A DNA stretch of 64,000 nt from Amborella trichopoda (taxonomy: Eukaryota > Streptophyta > Magnoliopsida > Amborellales > Amborellaceae), in NCBI RefSeq assembly GCF_000471905.2, contig NW_006495778.1, positions 31,919-95,918 of the forward strand. The letters are read 5' to 3'. Below the pieces are notes generated by a model. That model was given only the letters and a program-made list of their open reading frames with translations, did not search any database and was not told where the DNA came from. The translations under genes and the position numbers were made by a program. Positions 21,150 through 32,679 of the stretch are shown here, piece by piece; within the stretch, counting starts at the first letter, position 1, and the number at the start of each line of letters is the position of its first letter.

Positions 21150-21415
21150 AGTAGCACATTGCCGGAGCGCACCATCACATTGTTGGGCGCATAAGTGCCG
21201 AACCTTCCTAAGATAACTATCAGACTGAAACTGAGTACTGCCGGACCGTCCTTTATATAGTGCCGGAGCCTTGGAATCCAGTAATATCTACTGTCGGACC
21301 GCCCCTTGCAACTGCCGGACCACACTTTACACAGTGTCGAAACCTTATTGCTGGACCATACTTTACACCGTGCTGAAGCCCTACTGTCGAACTCCACTTA
21401 CATAGTATCGGAGCC
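21150..21415. repeat. Degenerate minisatellite with a TGCCGGACC core
   Basis: The core TGCCGGACC or its variants (GTGCCGGAGCC, TGTCGGACC, TGTCGAAACC) recur roughly every 25-40 bp, often followed by ACTTTACA and a CAGTG. The minus-strand open stretch of 94 codons over this block is a by-product of the repeat and is not called as a gene. Confidence 0.6.
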
Positions 21416-22174
21416 CCTGTTTTGGTAGGATAGATGAGAAAGAGGAAGGGGTAAGGTAAAAGTACGGTAACATAGTTTAGGTAACTCTTTTATTTGGTTG
21501 GAGGTTATTTGCATAGAAAGGGTATTGCTGGAAAAAAAGTGAGAAAAAAAAGTTAAATTGGAAATAAAATTACATAAAAAAAATAAAATCTTGAGAGTTT
21601 TTGTAATTTTTTTTAAGACATTATCTCACCTCCTTACGCCTGTGTTTATGCCCAATGCCCTTATCCGTAGAAGCTATTGTTTGCTGTCGGGCCACCAAAT
21701 GAGAAGACTAATATGCAAGGCTCTTACACAAGGAAAGGGAAATCGCTTGAATTATTACAATGTCGGATGGGCTAGCTAACATCTATTTTTTAATTTCAAC
21801 AAGAAAATTACGTTTTTATCATTTTATTTGACCGCTATTATGTGGTGGTCCAAAAATATATGATATTTATGCGGAGGTCTTTTTTTCGATTTTTCATTTT
21901 TTTTTCAAGTTTGTCCCTGATTTGATGTTTTAAACATTACATCATATATTAAATTATTATTTTTATTTTATGGCCACCTTAAACTTTAAACAATTGAGAT
22001 CTAAACGTGAAACATAGGACAACCTTGAACTTTTAAAAAATGAGGTCTAAATGGGCAATTGATGTTACCAAGTGATCCCATGATTAAAAAATCAAACCAG
22101 GGGCAAATTTGTCAAAAAATAAAAATTTTTGAGGGCATGTCCTTTCGAGTAATATCGATCTATTTTGGGCCCCT
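21416..22174. other. AT-rich spacer without recognisable features
   Basis: Homopolymer-rich sequence with several phrases resembling other plant dispersed repeats, but no boundary, inverted repeat or coding region that I can support. Confidence 0.4.
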
Positions 22175-22183
22175 TTCATTATA

Positions 22184-22461
22184 GGGTGTGGTTTGTATAG
22201 AAAGTTTAAAGCTTAAAAAATAGTGTAAATCGACTGATATATGAAAGCTTGATAATCTTGAAAATTGACGGTTCAAAAATAGGTTACAAAGTACACTATT
22301 TCTAAAACTTGAAATCCATTTTTTTCTCATGACTAAGCATCTTGATATCGAGATGATTTATTTGAACATATTTGGGTATCAAAACAACCTCTTATAGTGA
22401 AACTTTTGAGGTAGGCTCAAATTTGATTGTTTAGAGCCTCGGCTCTATATAAACTTTTCCC
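22184..22461 (-). mobile_element. MITE family M1, internally deleted, exact 9-bp target duplication
   Basis: In reverse orientation to the copies at 16,500 and 18,073, it starts GGGTGTGGTTTGTATAG and ends CTCTATATAAACTTTTCCC. About 100 bp near the left end is missing relative to full copies. TTCATTATA is present directly on both sides (22,175-22,183 and 22,462-22,470). This defines the true ends of family M1. Confidence 0.9.
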
Positions 22462-22710
22462 TTCATTATAACGGTTAACAAAAACTGGTACGAACGTAAA
22501 TTTCTCAATTTCAAAAGAACATAAAGATAAAGTTTTTAAACAAAAGCTGGTCTATTATAAAATCGTCTGGTTGTCTCTTGCAGCACTGGTACAGGCCCAA
22601 ACCAGTTGATTTTGGGGACCCAATTTCTGATATATTATAAGAATCGGATCACCCAGAATTGTTCTCGAGAGCTGAGTAAAACTATTTTAAATTGGGTCCA
22701 CATTTTTTTT

Positions 22711-23097
22711 AAGGGTGCAGTTGGCATACGGATGCATATGTAGGTGTAGAGGTAAGGTACACCTTCAAAATTTATCATGGTATATAATTTTGATGTAAAA
22801 TGTTCTTAGGATTATCTTAAAATCTATTTTTATAAACTAATTATAAAATTAGAAATTTAAAAAATAGTTAAAATCAAGTAGATCCATAAACATATGAAAA
22901 TTTTGAAAATGGACGGTGTAGATAATATATTGTAAAATGCACTATTTTTGAGACTTAAAATCTTTTTATTTTTCATAGTCATACATCGATGTCGAGACGA
23001 TCAATGAATTCAACAGTAAAACGACCTTTTTCCATGGATTTTTGAGGGGCATCGTAGTTTTACATTATAAGGTAGCATCCCTATATAAACTTTTTCC
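22711..23097 (-). mobile_element. MITE related to M1, diverged copy
   Basis: It begins near AAGGGTGCAGTTGGCATA and ends near CTATATAAACTTTTTCC. The interior follows the M1 order in reverse (TTAAAAAATAGTTAAAATCAAG, GACGGTGTAGATAATATA, GTAAAATGCACTATTTTTGAG, GATGTCGAGACGATCAAT). Flanking T runs hide any duplication. Confidence 0.65.
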
Positions 23098-24190
23098 TTT
23101 TTTTAAACACTTATTTACAAACCCAAGGAATCAAGAAGTCCTCTCTCTCTCCATCTAATTGGCTTTTCATATTGAGTTGAAAGAATCCGTATTGGCGTCC
23201 CTCTCATCTACGTTCACCCAAGATGAAGACAACATCATCATTTCACACGAAAAGAAAACGCGTAGACGATGAGGTGATTGAAATTCGACTTTTCAATCGC
23301 CACAATTTTTTTTACTTTGCATGTAAATAAAATACAAAAGCATGGAATCTTCCCAGTAAGATGTGGACAGAGAGAAGGCTAGTGCTTCTCGATCACGCTT
23401 CGGGAGAGAGAGAACATCGTTTTTTTTTCTTTTTTCTTTTTCCTTTTATCTGTTTTTAATGTTAGCATCGTGTTCTCGTTTCAAGTAATTGCAGTAGTTT
23501 TTCACTTCTTATGACCTTTCAGTGTAAAATCTGATGGCGTGTGGGCCATGGAGGAGGTAATGAACTCATCGAAGTAAGTTCCACTAACTTTGAAAGGATC
23601 AGTGAACAGAAAACGAGGAAAAAAAAGTAGTCATATCTCAAATCTTACAAAAAAAAATTGTAGTTTGGGAATTATAAAATCTTCAAATGAAACACCTCGA
23701 CCTTGATCAAGATGGATATGAAAATAATAAATATCTTTAAGCCTTAAAAAATCAAGATGGATATGAAAATAATAAATATCTTTAAGCCTTAAAAAAATAG
23801 CGTGCACACTATCTATTTTTATTTTTATTTTTGGTAATAGTGGGGAAGACAGCCCCTACCCGTTTTTACAAATAATTTAGGAGTAAAGTTTTTTGAAGGT
23901 GTTAGTGGGGTGGTGTAGCACATAATCTATACCGCCTAATTTTTAATGGTCACACATCCATGAGATCTGTAACATGTTTTGAGTTACAAATTTTTATAGT
24001 CATTTATGGAAATAGATTTTAGAGCCACGGTAAGTTTTTCTATATCCAAAGTATTTTCTGAACAAGATTTTGAGGTTTGAAATCAAGCTTTACTTAATTT
24101 TTTTCATCTCACTCTCTATAAAAGGGGGATTGATCTAGAATAATGGTAAGTCAGACCCGTGTCTTGACCTAATAAGTAACTTAGTAAGTA
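23098..24190. other. Spacer with a short tandem duplication
   Basis: A unit of about 54 bp containing AATCAAGATGGATATG is repeated directly near 23,697-23,805. CT microsatellite sequence occurs near 23,142-23,155. No gene is visible. Confidence 0.4.
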
Positions 24191-24905
24191 TAGGGGTGGC
24201 AACGGGTTGGGTATGGATATGGTCCTGCTGTACCCAGACCTAGACCCAAACCCGGACCCGGACTCAAATAGCACAATATGAACCCGAACCCAAATCCGCC
24301 GATTCTATAGTACCCATACCCGTACCCAGACCTGACGGTTCCACATTACCCATATTTGTATGTGCTCGGAATACAGGTTATGAAAACTGTCTCTCTCTCT
24401 AAATCCTAATCCACGTTTCTCTCTCTATGAACCCCAACTGGCCTCTCTCTTTCGGAGTATTAAAAAAAAGGGCAAAACCACAGTTTCTCTCGTTGGACTC
24501 CAAAACTCCCAAAGCTCATTTTATCATATTTGAAATCCGTGCGTGCCCATCCTTGATTCTCTCTCTCCAAAGCTCCTTTCATATTTGAAACCGTGCCCCT
24601 CAATTAATTATCTCCCTCTTCCTCTCCCCAAAGCTCCGTTTCATATTTCAAATTCGTGCCATCACTAATTCTCTCTCTTTCCCCCTCTCTCTCTCTCTCT
24701 AATTACCAATATTAATGTATTAAAAAATACGGGTTGAATATGGCATAAGTGGTCTTGCAGGACCCATACTCGGACTCGAGACCATTCAAGTATATTAGAT
24801 TGGACTATACACTGTTTGTGGGTCTAAAACTTGGATCCATACTCGGACCCGAGTCATATATACTCATTGGGTCCCGAATCGGGTTTGGGTCCACTATCAG
24901 CCCTA
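24191..24905. mobile_element. hAT-like non-autonomous element, 715 bp
   Basis: It starts TAGGGGTGGCAACGGG and ends in the loosely inverted TCCACTATCAGCCCTA. Flanks are AGTAAGTA (24,183-24,190) and AATAAGTA (24,906-24,913), an 8-bp duplication with one mismatch, which suits the hAT superfamily. Both subterminal regions are rich in GGGTCC/GGACCC repeats facing each other; the middle is CT-rich (24,390-24,700). No transposase is encoded. Confidence 0.7.
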
Positions 24906-25028
24906 AATAAGTAATATTCACCCTTGCTTGACACACCAGTAAGCAAAAGGGCAAAAAAACATCTCAATATTCATATATATTAAAATGTTGTTTGCTGGTT
25001 TAGATGTAAAATTACAGCTTTCTTATTA

Positions 25029-25423
25029 GAGGTGCGGTTTATATAGAGTTGAGGCTCTAAACCATAAAATTAGAGCCCACCTTTAAATAACGTTGACAAA
25101 TATGGTTTTAAAATTGAAAAGTTTTGTGGTAGCCTTAAATTATATTTTCATCTTTAGTTGTAAAATTTAAAGCTTAAAAATTAATGTAGATTGAGCAGAT
25201 CTATGAAAACTTGAAAATATTGAAAATTGATGGTTCAAAAATGCGTTACAAGATGCACTACTTATGAAACTTAAAATCCATTTATTTCTCATGGTCATGC
25301 ATCTTGATATGGAGATGATCAATTTGATGATATTTGGGCATCAAAAGAACCTCTTCTAGTGTAAGTTTTGAGGTAAGATCGAATTTGATTGCTTAGAGCC
25401 TAAGCTCTATATAAACTTTTCCC
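25029..25423 (-). mobile_element. MITE family M1, full-length copy, 395 bp
   Basis: It runs from GAGGTGCGGTTTATATAGAG to CTCTATATAAACTTTTCCC, with both arms preserved. The flanks TTCTTATTA (25,020-25,028) and TTCATATTA (25,424-25,432) agree at eight of nine positions. It is in the same orientation as the copy at 22,184 and shows the approximately 100-bp segment missing from that copy. Confidence 0.8.
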
Positions 25424-25670
25424 TTCATATTAGTCATGTTTCTTTAATGAAACCACTCAATTTCTCGATGCAAAAGGACAAAAATAAATGATCCGGTAAT
25501 CCAACTTGACAATGATGCTTTAAATCATGCATGGCTATCAGATTTGAGACCGAACTAATTGAGTCTCTTCGAGCTATGCAAGGTAATTAGATATGAGAAT
25601 GTACTCTATGGAATTGTATAAATAAATAAATAAAAATAAAAAATAAAAAACCAAATGCAATAGTGAACAT

Positions 25671-25693
25671 CCATCGAATTGCTCTGATATTAA
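25671..25693 (-). other. Candidate tRNA-Met primer site next to a TGTTGG/CCAACA LTR end
   Basis: On the minus strand a sequence ending CCAACA (25,694) is followed at once by TTAATATCAGAGCAATTCG, close to the initiator-Met primer site TGGTATCAGAGC used by many copia elements. It suggests that an LTR read leftward ends here. No internal coding sequence follows to the left, so that element is truncated. How it relates to the tandem units on its right is unresolved. Confidence 0.4.
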
Positions 25694-25805
25694 TGTTGGA
25701 CATAGTAGGCATATCTACATTGCGGAAATGGTTACAAAAAATATAAATGTAAAAAAAGAACTACACGAGGATCAAATAAAGGCTACATACTTTTTTGAAT
25801 CTCAT

Positions 25806-26997
25806 GTTCATATTTAGCTCTATTTGTTCCCTTTTGCACATCGAGAATTCGCTGCTGACTGCTTAGGTCACCTTTTTCTTTTTTATTACGAGAACCATGA
25901 TGATGATTCAACATCGCAAATGCCAAGCCGTTTCATAGAAGGCTCGAGAGTTCTTACATGCCAAGAGGGGATCTGTAGGGGCTTAGATGGGAGGGGAAAA
26001 AATCTGAGGGGGGATGTTTCCTAGACTTTTCTAAAAGAGATGAAACATTTCTTGAGATGCGAAAGACTTGATAGATCTTTGTACAACTCTCTAATAACAA
26101 AAACGGCATACCTTATCTCTCTCTCTCTCTCTCTCTCTCTAAAATCTGTTATATAATGGGGTTTCCCAATCCTATGGTTTCTCCCACAAGTGTTTATCGA
26201 AAGAATCACCTGGAACACAATCTCTATCCAAAAAGATGAAAGAAAGAATAATGTGATATTGTCGGGAAAAATTATTATTATTTATTTTTTCTTCTTTTCA
26301 CCTTTTTTATTTTATTTTCTTTTTTTTTTCTTTTGGCAAAGATCACTTACAAGTAGTCTTATTAAAACTAACAAATCCAAGATCTTAAAAACCTTGATGC
26401 CATTAAACAAAGAAAATATCTACAATTCTTATACTTGAGAATATAAAGACTATATTATTAAGTATGAGAAGAAACAAAAAGAGAGTGTCGGAGATTATCT
26501 CAACCGAGCTTATTACACCCCACACTGAGTAACCACCATCCAATGACGTGTGATCAATGATCAACCTTCAATCTCAACCGGGAAAGCAAGTTTAGGCCAA
26601 GCCTCACCAATAGAACATGAACCCCTTCGATCACAAACTCATACCCTAGGTGAATTGCATTAGCAACATAGCTTGAGAGAAATGTATTCTCTTTTTGCTA
26701 TTCCCTAAAACCCTTAGCCATAAATCTGTAGTTGAGAGATGAGAAAGAGAAGAGCTCCATAGCCTAAATCCTTGGGTTCTTTCACAATGTGGGAGATAAA
26801 GAGAGAGATCAAAGATGATAGAGTGAGGCATGTCCTCTTTGGGATTTCATGAGAGAGAGAAACTTTCTTCGGAGAGAGATAGAAAGATAAGGTATATAGA
26901 TTTTGGGTAGAGATAATCATTTTTTATAGGTTTTGTTTACGCTCAGATATGCACCGATCTCTGTGATGAGATCTGCTCAAATCTTAATAAAAACTGA
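25806..26997. repeat. 1.19-kb tandem unit, copy 1
   Basis: The unit starts GTTCATATTTAGCTC and ends AATAAAAACTGA. It is followed directly by a second copy at 26,998. Read on the minus strand it holds a TATA-like CCATTATATAAC near 26,150 and a GA repeat (26,117-26,140), then sequence with no long coding frame. It carries features of an LTR U3/R region, but no function is established. Similarity of its distal end to 5460-5530, where it also follows family-A LTR sequence, suggests it belongs to that LTR. Confidence 0.75.
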
Positions 26998-28187
26998 GTT
27001 CATATTTAGCTCTATTTGTTCCCTTTTGCACATCGAGAATTCACTGCTGGTTGCTTAGGTCACCTTTTTTTTTTTTATTACAAGAACCATGATGATGATT
27101 CAACATCACAAATGCCAAGCCGTTTCATAGAAGGCTCGAGAGTTCTTACATGACAAGAGGGGATCTGTAGGGGCTTAGATGGGAGGGGAAAAAATCTGAG
27201 GGGGGATGTTTCCTAGACTTTTCTAAAAGAGATGAAACATTTCTTGGGATGGGAAAGACTTGATAGATCTTTGTATAACTCTCTAATAACAAAAACATCA
27301 TACCTTATATTTCTCTCTCTCTCTCTCTCCCAAAATCTGTTATATAATGGGGTTTCCCAGTCCTATGTTTTCTCCCACAAGTGTTTATCCAAAGAATCAC
27401 CTGGAACACAATCTCTATCCAAAAAGAGGAAAGAAAGAATAATGTGATATTGTTGGGAAATATTATTGTCATTTATTTTTTCTTCTTTTCACCTTTTTTA
27501 TTTTATTTTATTTTCTTTTCTTTTGGCAAAGATCATTTACAAGTAGTCTTATTAAAACTAACAAATCCAAGATCTTAAAAACCTTGATGCCATTTAACAA
27601 AGAAAATATCTACAATTTTTATACTTGAGAATATAAAGACTATATAATTAAGTATGAGAAGAAACAAAAAGAGAGTGCCGGAGATTACCTCAACTGAGCT
27701 TATTATACCCCATACTGAGTAATCACCATCCAATGACGTGTGATCAATGATCAACCTTCAATCTCAACCGGGAAAGCAAGTTTAGGCCAAGCCTCACTAA
27801 TAGAACATGAACCCCTTTGATCACAAACTCATACCCTAGGTGAATTTCCTTAGCAACATAGCTTGAGAGAGATGTATTTGTTTTTACTATAGCTTAAAAC
27901 CCTTAGCCATAAATTTGTAGTTGAGAGATGAGAAAGAGAAGAACTCCATAGCCTAAACCCTTGGGTTCTTTCACAATGTGGGAGAGAAAGAGAGAGATCA
28001 AAGATGATAGAGTGGGGTGTGTCCCCTTTGGGATTTCATGAGAGAGAGAAACTTTTTTAGGAGAGAGATAGAAAGATAAGGTATATAGATTTTGGGTAGA
28101 GACAATCATTTTCTATAAGTTTTTGTTTACGCTCAGATATGCATCGATCTCTGTGATGAGATCTACTCAAATCTTAATAAAAACTGA
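26998..28187. repeat. 1.19-kb tandem unit, copy 2
   Basis: This is the second copy (1190 bp against 1192 bp) of the unit at 25,806. The copies differ by scattered substitutions and a few indels, including a shorter CT repeat near 27,311-27,330. The last bases GAGTT are also shared with the sequence that follows at 28,188, so the duplication edges are precise. The short open stretches on both strands are not conserved in a coding manner. Confidence 0.75.
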
Positions 28188-29147
28188 GTTACTTTTTGGA
28201 AAGGTAGAGGAAGTGAGGTCGCTTGAATTATAGGCTCAGAAAAATCCCATATCTATATAGATCCAGTCTTTTTCTGAGTCTACTAGCAGTGTCAGCTTCA
28301 AATCCGAATTTTGACAAAAAATGCTTCTAAATTTAATTAAATCTAATTATGAATTAATTTTCAAAAAAAATAAAATAAAACAGATAATTAAATGAAGAAA
28401 AATAAACAAAATTAAGCAAAGAAAGATATACTTACCTCTAGGACCCGAAACTTGGAGTTTCGGGCTTGGATCAGGCTGCTCTTCCGATTTACGTCACCAT
28501 CTCCTTTTTTGGATGTCTTTGCTTGCTGGAATTGGTAGATCTAACATTTTTTTACCTAGATCTAGCGTTCCTAAAGCAGGGAAAAAGTTGAGAATTTTAG
28601 GTAGTCTACTTAGGCTTTTCTTGGGGTTGGAGGAGAATTTCCTTAGTTTTTTTTAAGGATTTTGGGATCTCCAAAGGTTGAATATGAATTCTGAGATTTT
28701 TTTCTAATTTATTTGGATTTTTTGGATTTTGTTTTTTTTAATTTTTTTAGGAATTTTCTAAGAAATTTTCCTATTTTTGGTATTTTTGGGTTATTTTTCT
28801 AATTTCGAGAATTTCTAAGGGATTTCTTTGTGGTTTCTAGTCTCTTTCTCTTGGGTTATGAAGGGGGTATATATAAGATTAAATTGGTGATTTTTTTAAA
28901 TTTTTTGAAGCTTTTCTAGAATTTTTGAATTTATCTTGAAATTTTTGCTTTATCTAATTAAAGAAAACGTGTTTACTACATCATCAGATGCGTTGACTGC
29001 ATCATCAACCCGTAGGGACCAAATTGTCATTCGTTATATGATTTGGGGTCTAGTTTGCCTATGGTCTACTATGGTTTGTGTGGTCCTTTAAGATCAGAAT
29101 CGAGATTTTTAGGAGTTTCCTTAGCCAGAATCGAGGGGGTGTCTACA
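28188..29147 (-). mobile_element. Tat family-A 3' LTR (proximal part)
   Basis: On the minus strand the LTR begins TGTAGACACCCCC at 29,147, directly after the polypurine tract. It is the inverse counterpart of 4352-5460. It contains T-rich runs (28,640-28,850) and a TATATATAAGATT stretch near 28,866-28,880 that may contain the promoter, read leftward. If the tandem units at 25,806-28,187 are part of it, the LTR is about 3.4 kb. Confidence 0.65.
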
Positions 29148-29160
29148 GTTGCCCCTCTTT
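29148..29160 (-). other. Polypurine tract of the family-A element
   Basis: Minus-strand AAAGAGGGGCAAC adjoins the LTR start TGTAGACACC. It is identical in essence to the plus-strand tract at 4339-4350. Confidence 0.7.
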
Positions 29161-30858
29161 GGCATTCACCTGGGGTACCTGGTAAATGGCAAAGAAGTAG
29201 ACACCTAAGACACAGTGGAAAAGAAAACATTTTTGGAGGGATCATTCTTTTGAATGACCAGTACCCTTTGGGTAGGCGGTACGCCGATGAATTCATTTGA
29301 TCTGTAAGACATCAAACTGACACTGCTATCTTTGAGTTAGTGCGGTTGAGAGGTTTTTGACAATTGGGATCCGAAGTGATAGTCAATAGGAACCGTACTA
29401 TCTTTGAGCCGGTGGCACTCCTTGTTGTAGTCACTCCAATACTACCTGGGAAGCTGTCATTTGTAGCCATCTTCGACTTTAGACCTTTTTCTTGGGGTCT
29501 GATTCTCCAATCAAATGGGACTTTGATTATGGGACTTTGATTTAGAAGAAATGATGCAATGATGAATTTCTGGCTAATTGAACTTCTTGTTCGCCTTCGA
29601 TTCTAATTCTTGGGGTCCACAAGTTCAGGTTTTTTGGTATATGAACCTATGGGTTGGTCTCTGTTTTTTTAGGGGTTTGCAAGTATGGCAATCCATGATT
29701 TGGTGGCGGTGGACACATCATATCCAAGCCTCCATGAAACTCCTTCGTTTTTTAAAAACATTTTAGAAAGGTTTGAAGATAAATTGAATTTTGAAATAGG
29801 AACAAAGTTTCGGGCTACATTTTAACCAAAGAAATTAAGGTTTTTGAAAATTCACGAAACACATAGGGGAAAATTTGAAGATGAATGAGAAAATTTGAAA
29901 AACAAGTTTTAGTAAGCAGTTTAGGCTTATGCTACCATGGAGCTCTCTCTTCTTCATTTTTTTTTTTCTTTTTTTTTCATGAGCTTGTTGAGCCTCTACT
30001 TTGGATTTTCAGAACGAGGAATCACTAAGTAAGGAAGACTTTTTCTTCTTTTTCCAAGCAAACTGGTGTTTTGGATAATATGAGATGTGCCTCAGAGTGC
30101 TCAAAATATCCTTGGACTTCCAATTTTGTTCCTCCACTACCATTCTTTTGAAGTTTAAAGAGTTGAGCCTCTTCAAGTTTTACTTGGACTGATGCTTTCC
30201 TTTGCTTTTTGATGCCATTCTGACTTGAAAAGAGAAGAATTTCTAGAGATTTTGAGAAGAGATGAAAAGATAAAGAAGTTCTATTTTTCTATCGCTCTGG
30301 GGTCCCTTTCGGGTGTTCAGCTCGGTAGCCTTTTTTCCAACGTTCGGGATTCCTTTAGGATTTCCAGCTAGGCAGATTTTGATTTTTGTTTTTTCTTTGT
30401 TGCTAGGGTTCCTTTGGGGTGTTCAGCTCAGTGGCATTTTTTCCAACGCTTGAGATTCTTTTTTATTTTCATCTTGGTGGATTATTTTTTTTCTTATGAA
30501 GAAGATGCAAACAGAGGAGGAGGAGACGAGTTGGTGGTGTTTTTTCGTTCTTGTGGCACTTCGTTCTAAAAAAATAGATAAGAACTCGATCACCTTTCAT
30601 TTTTCCAAGTAGCAGAGAGGTCCCAATCTTAGTTATCTTTAGATTTTCCTTGCCCCTAGTTGGTATTTGATACTTCCTTGATAAAGGTTGTCGAATTCTT
30701 ATAGAATATTTTCGCCTTGGATTGCTTCACTCAAGCTTTGATCTTCAAACTTGGAGTCACTCTCAGTATCCTTGTCCTTCAATCTCTTGCTGGGTCGGCT
30801 AAGTTCATTTTCTCCCTTTTTTTGTTATTTTTTTTAATTTTTTTGGGAGTAGTATTTC
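29161..30858 (-). mobile_element. Tat family-A 3' untranslated region
   Basis: About 1.7 kb between the integrase stop and the polypurine tract. The part nearest the LTR (29,161-29,600) matches 3894-4340 in inverse orientation. The remainder has T-rich runs and two related blocks near 30,290-30,370 and 30,405-30,480 (GGGGT, CCTTTCGGGTGTTCAGCTCGG-type text), a local duplication of about 110 bp. No frame is supported. Confidence 0.5.
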
Positions 30859-31788
30859 TTAAGGTATGATAAGATCATTCAGTTCTTGTCCTTCAAGGTT
30901 CCTGAGTTTGTAGGAATTGCCTGAATAAGTTTGGGTTATGACATATGGTCCTTCCCAATTAGGATTGGACTTTCCTAATGGGCAAGGATTCACCGTCGAA
31001 TGGAAGATTTTCTTTAGAACTAGATCTCCAACTCTGAATTCTCGGAGTATTACCTTCTTTTGATATGCTCGCTTAATTCTGCGATGATAGAATATCATTT
31101 TATCAGCTGCTCGTAGTCGTCTCTCATCCAGGGTTTCAAGAGTGGCTAGTCGAGCTTCAGCCTGTTGCTTGTAGTCTGATTCTTTATGGGCAAGTACCCT
31201 AAGAGAGGGCATTTCCACTTTGATTGGAAGTACTGCCTCCATGCCATAGACTAATGAGTAAGGAGTCATCCCTGAGGCTGTTTTCTCAGGGGTTCTATAA
31301 AGTCAGAGTGCAACTTGTAATTTCTCATGCTAATCCTTGCCACATTCTATGGTTTGATTGATGATATGCAGGTGGGCTTTGTTGGTCGCTTCTGCTTGAC
31401 CATTGCCTTGGGGGTAATAGGGCGAAGAGAACTTATGCGCGATTCCAAATCTTTTTCACATCTTTGCTACCTTTTCATGTTTGAAGTTAATCCCATTATT
31501 AGTGATGATCATTTTGGAGACTCCAAATCTATGGATGATGTTGTTTGTAATAAATCTGATTACATGTTGTCCTTCTATTTTGGTGAATGAAGCAACTTCG
31601 GCCCACTTTGTGAAATATTCAGTAGCAGTGAGGATAAATCTGTGTCCATTAGAAGCTCTTGGTGTTATCATTCTGATTATGTCTAAGGCCCACATGGAAA
31701 ATGACCTGACAAGAGGTGTTGAATTGAGTGGCATAGAAGGAGCGTGTATGAGATCCCCATAAACTTGATACTTAGGACATCTCTTCAC
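30859..31788 (-). mobile_element. Tat family-A integrase remnant
   Basis: Minus strand. The core at 31,456-31,788 has Trp-Ala-Leu-Asp-Ile-Ile, then Thr-Lys-Trp-Ala-Glu-Val and a Phe-Gly-Val-Ser-Lys segment with Asn in place of the expected catalytic-site Asp nearby. A frame break follows. The C-terminal part at 30,859-31,269 has Pro-Tyr-Ser-Leu-Val-Tyr-Gly-Met-Glu-Ala-Val-Leu-Pro and Gly-Asp-Leu-Val-Leu-Lys with a final Trp-Glu-Gly-Pro-Tyr. These are hallmarks of Tat-lineage integrases. The protein inserted element DNA into the genome; this copy cannot, given the frame breaks. Confidence 0.85.
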
Positions 31789-32031
31789 ATATTTCCAACA
31801 GTATTCAGCTATAGTAGTCTAGTAGTATCCTTGTCTTCTGACTTTCTGAGCTAGGAATGCTGCCGCTGTGTGTCCTCCTTCGATGTGCAGTTCTTTGAGC
31901 ACCATGTCGATTTCTAGTTGGTTAATACACCTTAGGAGGATTCCTTCAAATGACTTCTTGTAGAGGATGTCATCTTTGATCAAGAAGTTGATCGAGAATC
32001 TTCTTAAGGGATCCCTATCTCTCTTTGAGGC

Positions 32032-32679
32032 TCATTCGGGATACGTTCCATCTTTGAGTAAGACTGATACATCATGATACCAGGGTTTAACTTTAACTAT
32101 CTGGTTGGCCCCGAGGGTGAACACTTCTTCTCCCCTCTCTGATTCTTGGTCTTTCTCTTCTGACTCCATCTTGGGAGGAGAAGGATCATTCTTGTGTCTA
32201 ATGTAGAATGGTTGGACACTCATTTGGGGGGGAATGTCCACCATTGATGTGAGAGTGGCCAAGGTATCGACAAACCAGTTGTTTTCCCGAGTCACATGTT
32301 GAAAGGTTATTTTTTTGAAGCATTTTGACAACTTTACAACTTAGTCCTGGTAGAGTTGGAGCTTTTTGTCTTTGACCTTCTATTCTCCATTAATTTGATT
32401 TATTACAAGCAAAGAATCGCCCTTTACCCATAATTGTTCAATTTGGAGTTCACGGGCGTTCTCGAGACCAGTTATTAAGGCTTCATAGTCTGCAACGTTG
32501 CTTGTGCAGGGAAAATTGGGCCTTATAGCGATTGAAAACATTATTTTCTCTGAAAAGCATAGGATGACTCTGACATCAGTGTCGTATTCATTCATAGTCC
32601 CGTCAAAGCATAACTCCCAAATGGGCAATTGGTTACCCCTTGGCTGATTTCTGAGTAACATATTCGATTTCAAATTCAC
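32032..32679 (-). mobile_element. Tat family-A second (archaeal-type) RNase H
   Basis: Minus strand. Residues Trp-Glu-Leu-Cys-Phe-Asp-Gly-Thr open the domain with its first catalytic Asp; Asn-Val-Ala-Asp-Tyr-Glu-Ala-Leu-Ile-Thr-Gly-Leu-Glu gives the catalytic Glu; Val-Lys-Gly-Asp-Ser-Leu-Leu-Val-Ile-Asn-Gln gives the next Asp. The segment 32,032-32,331 has Trp-Phe-Val-Asp-Thr-Leu-Ala-Thr-Leu, near the usual Ala-Asp-Ala-Leu-Ala motif. A domain of this type between RNase H and integrase is diagnostic of the Tat lineage. Confidence 0.85.

Noticed and set aside
21113..21397. Minus-strand open stretch of 94 codons
   Set aside because: It covers a degenerate repeat with a TGCCGGACC core and has no recognisable domain.
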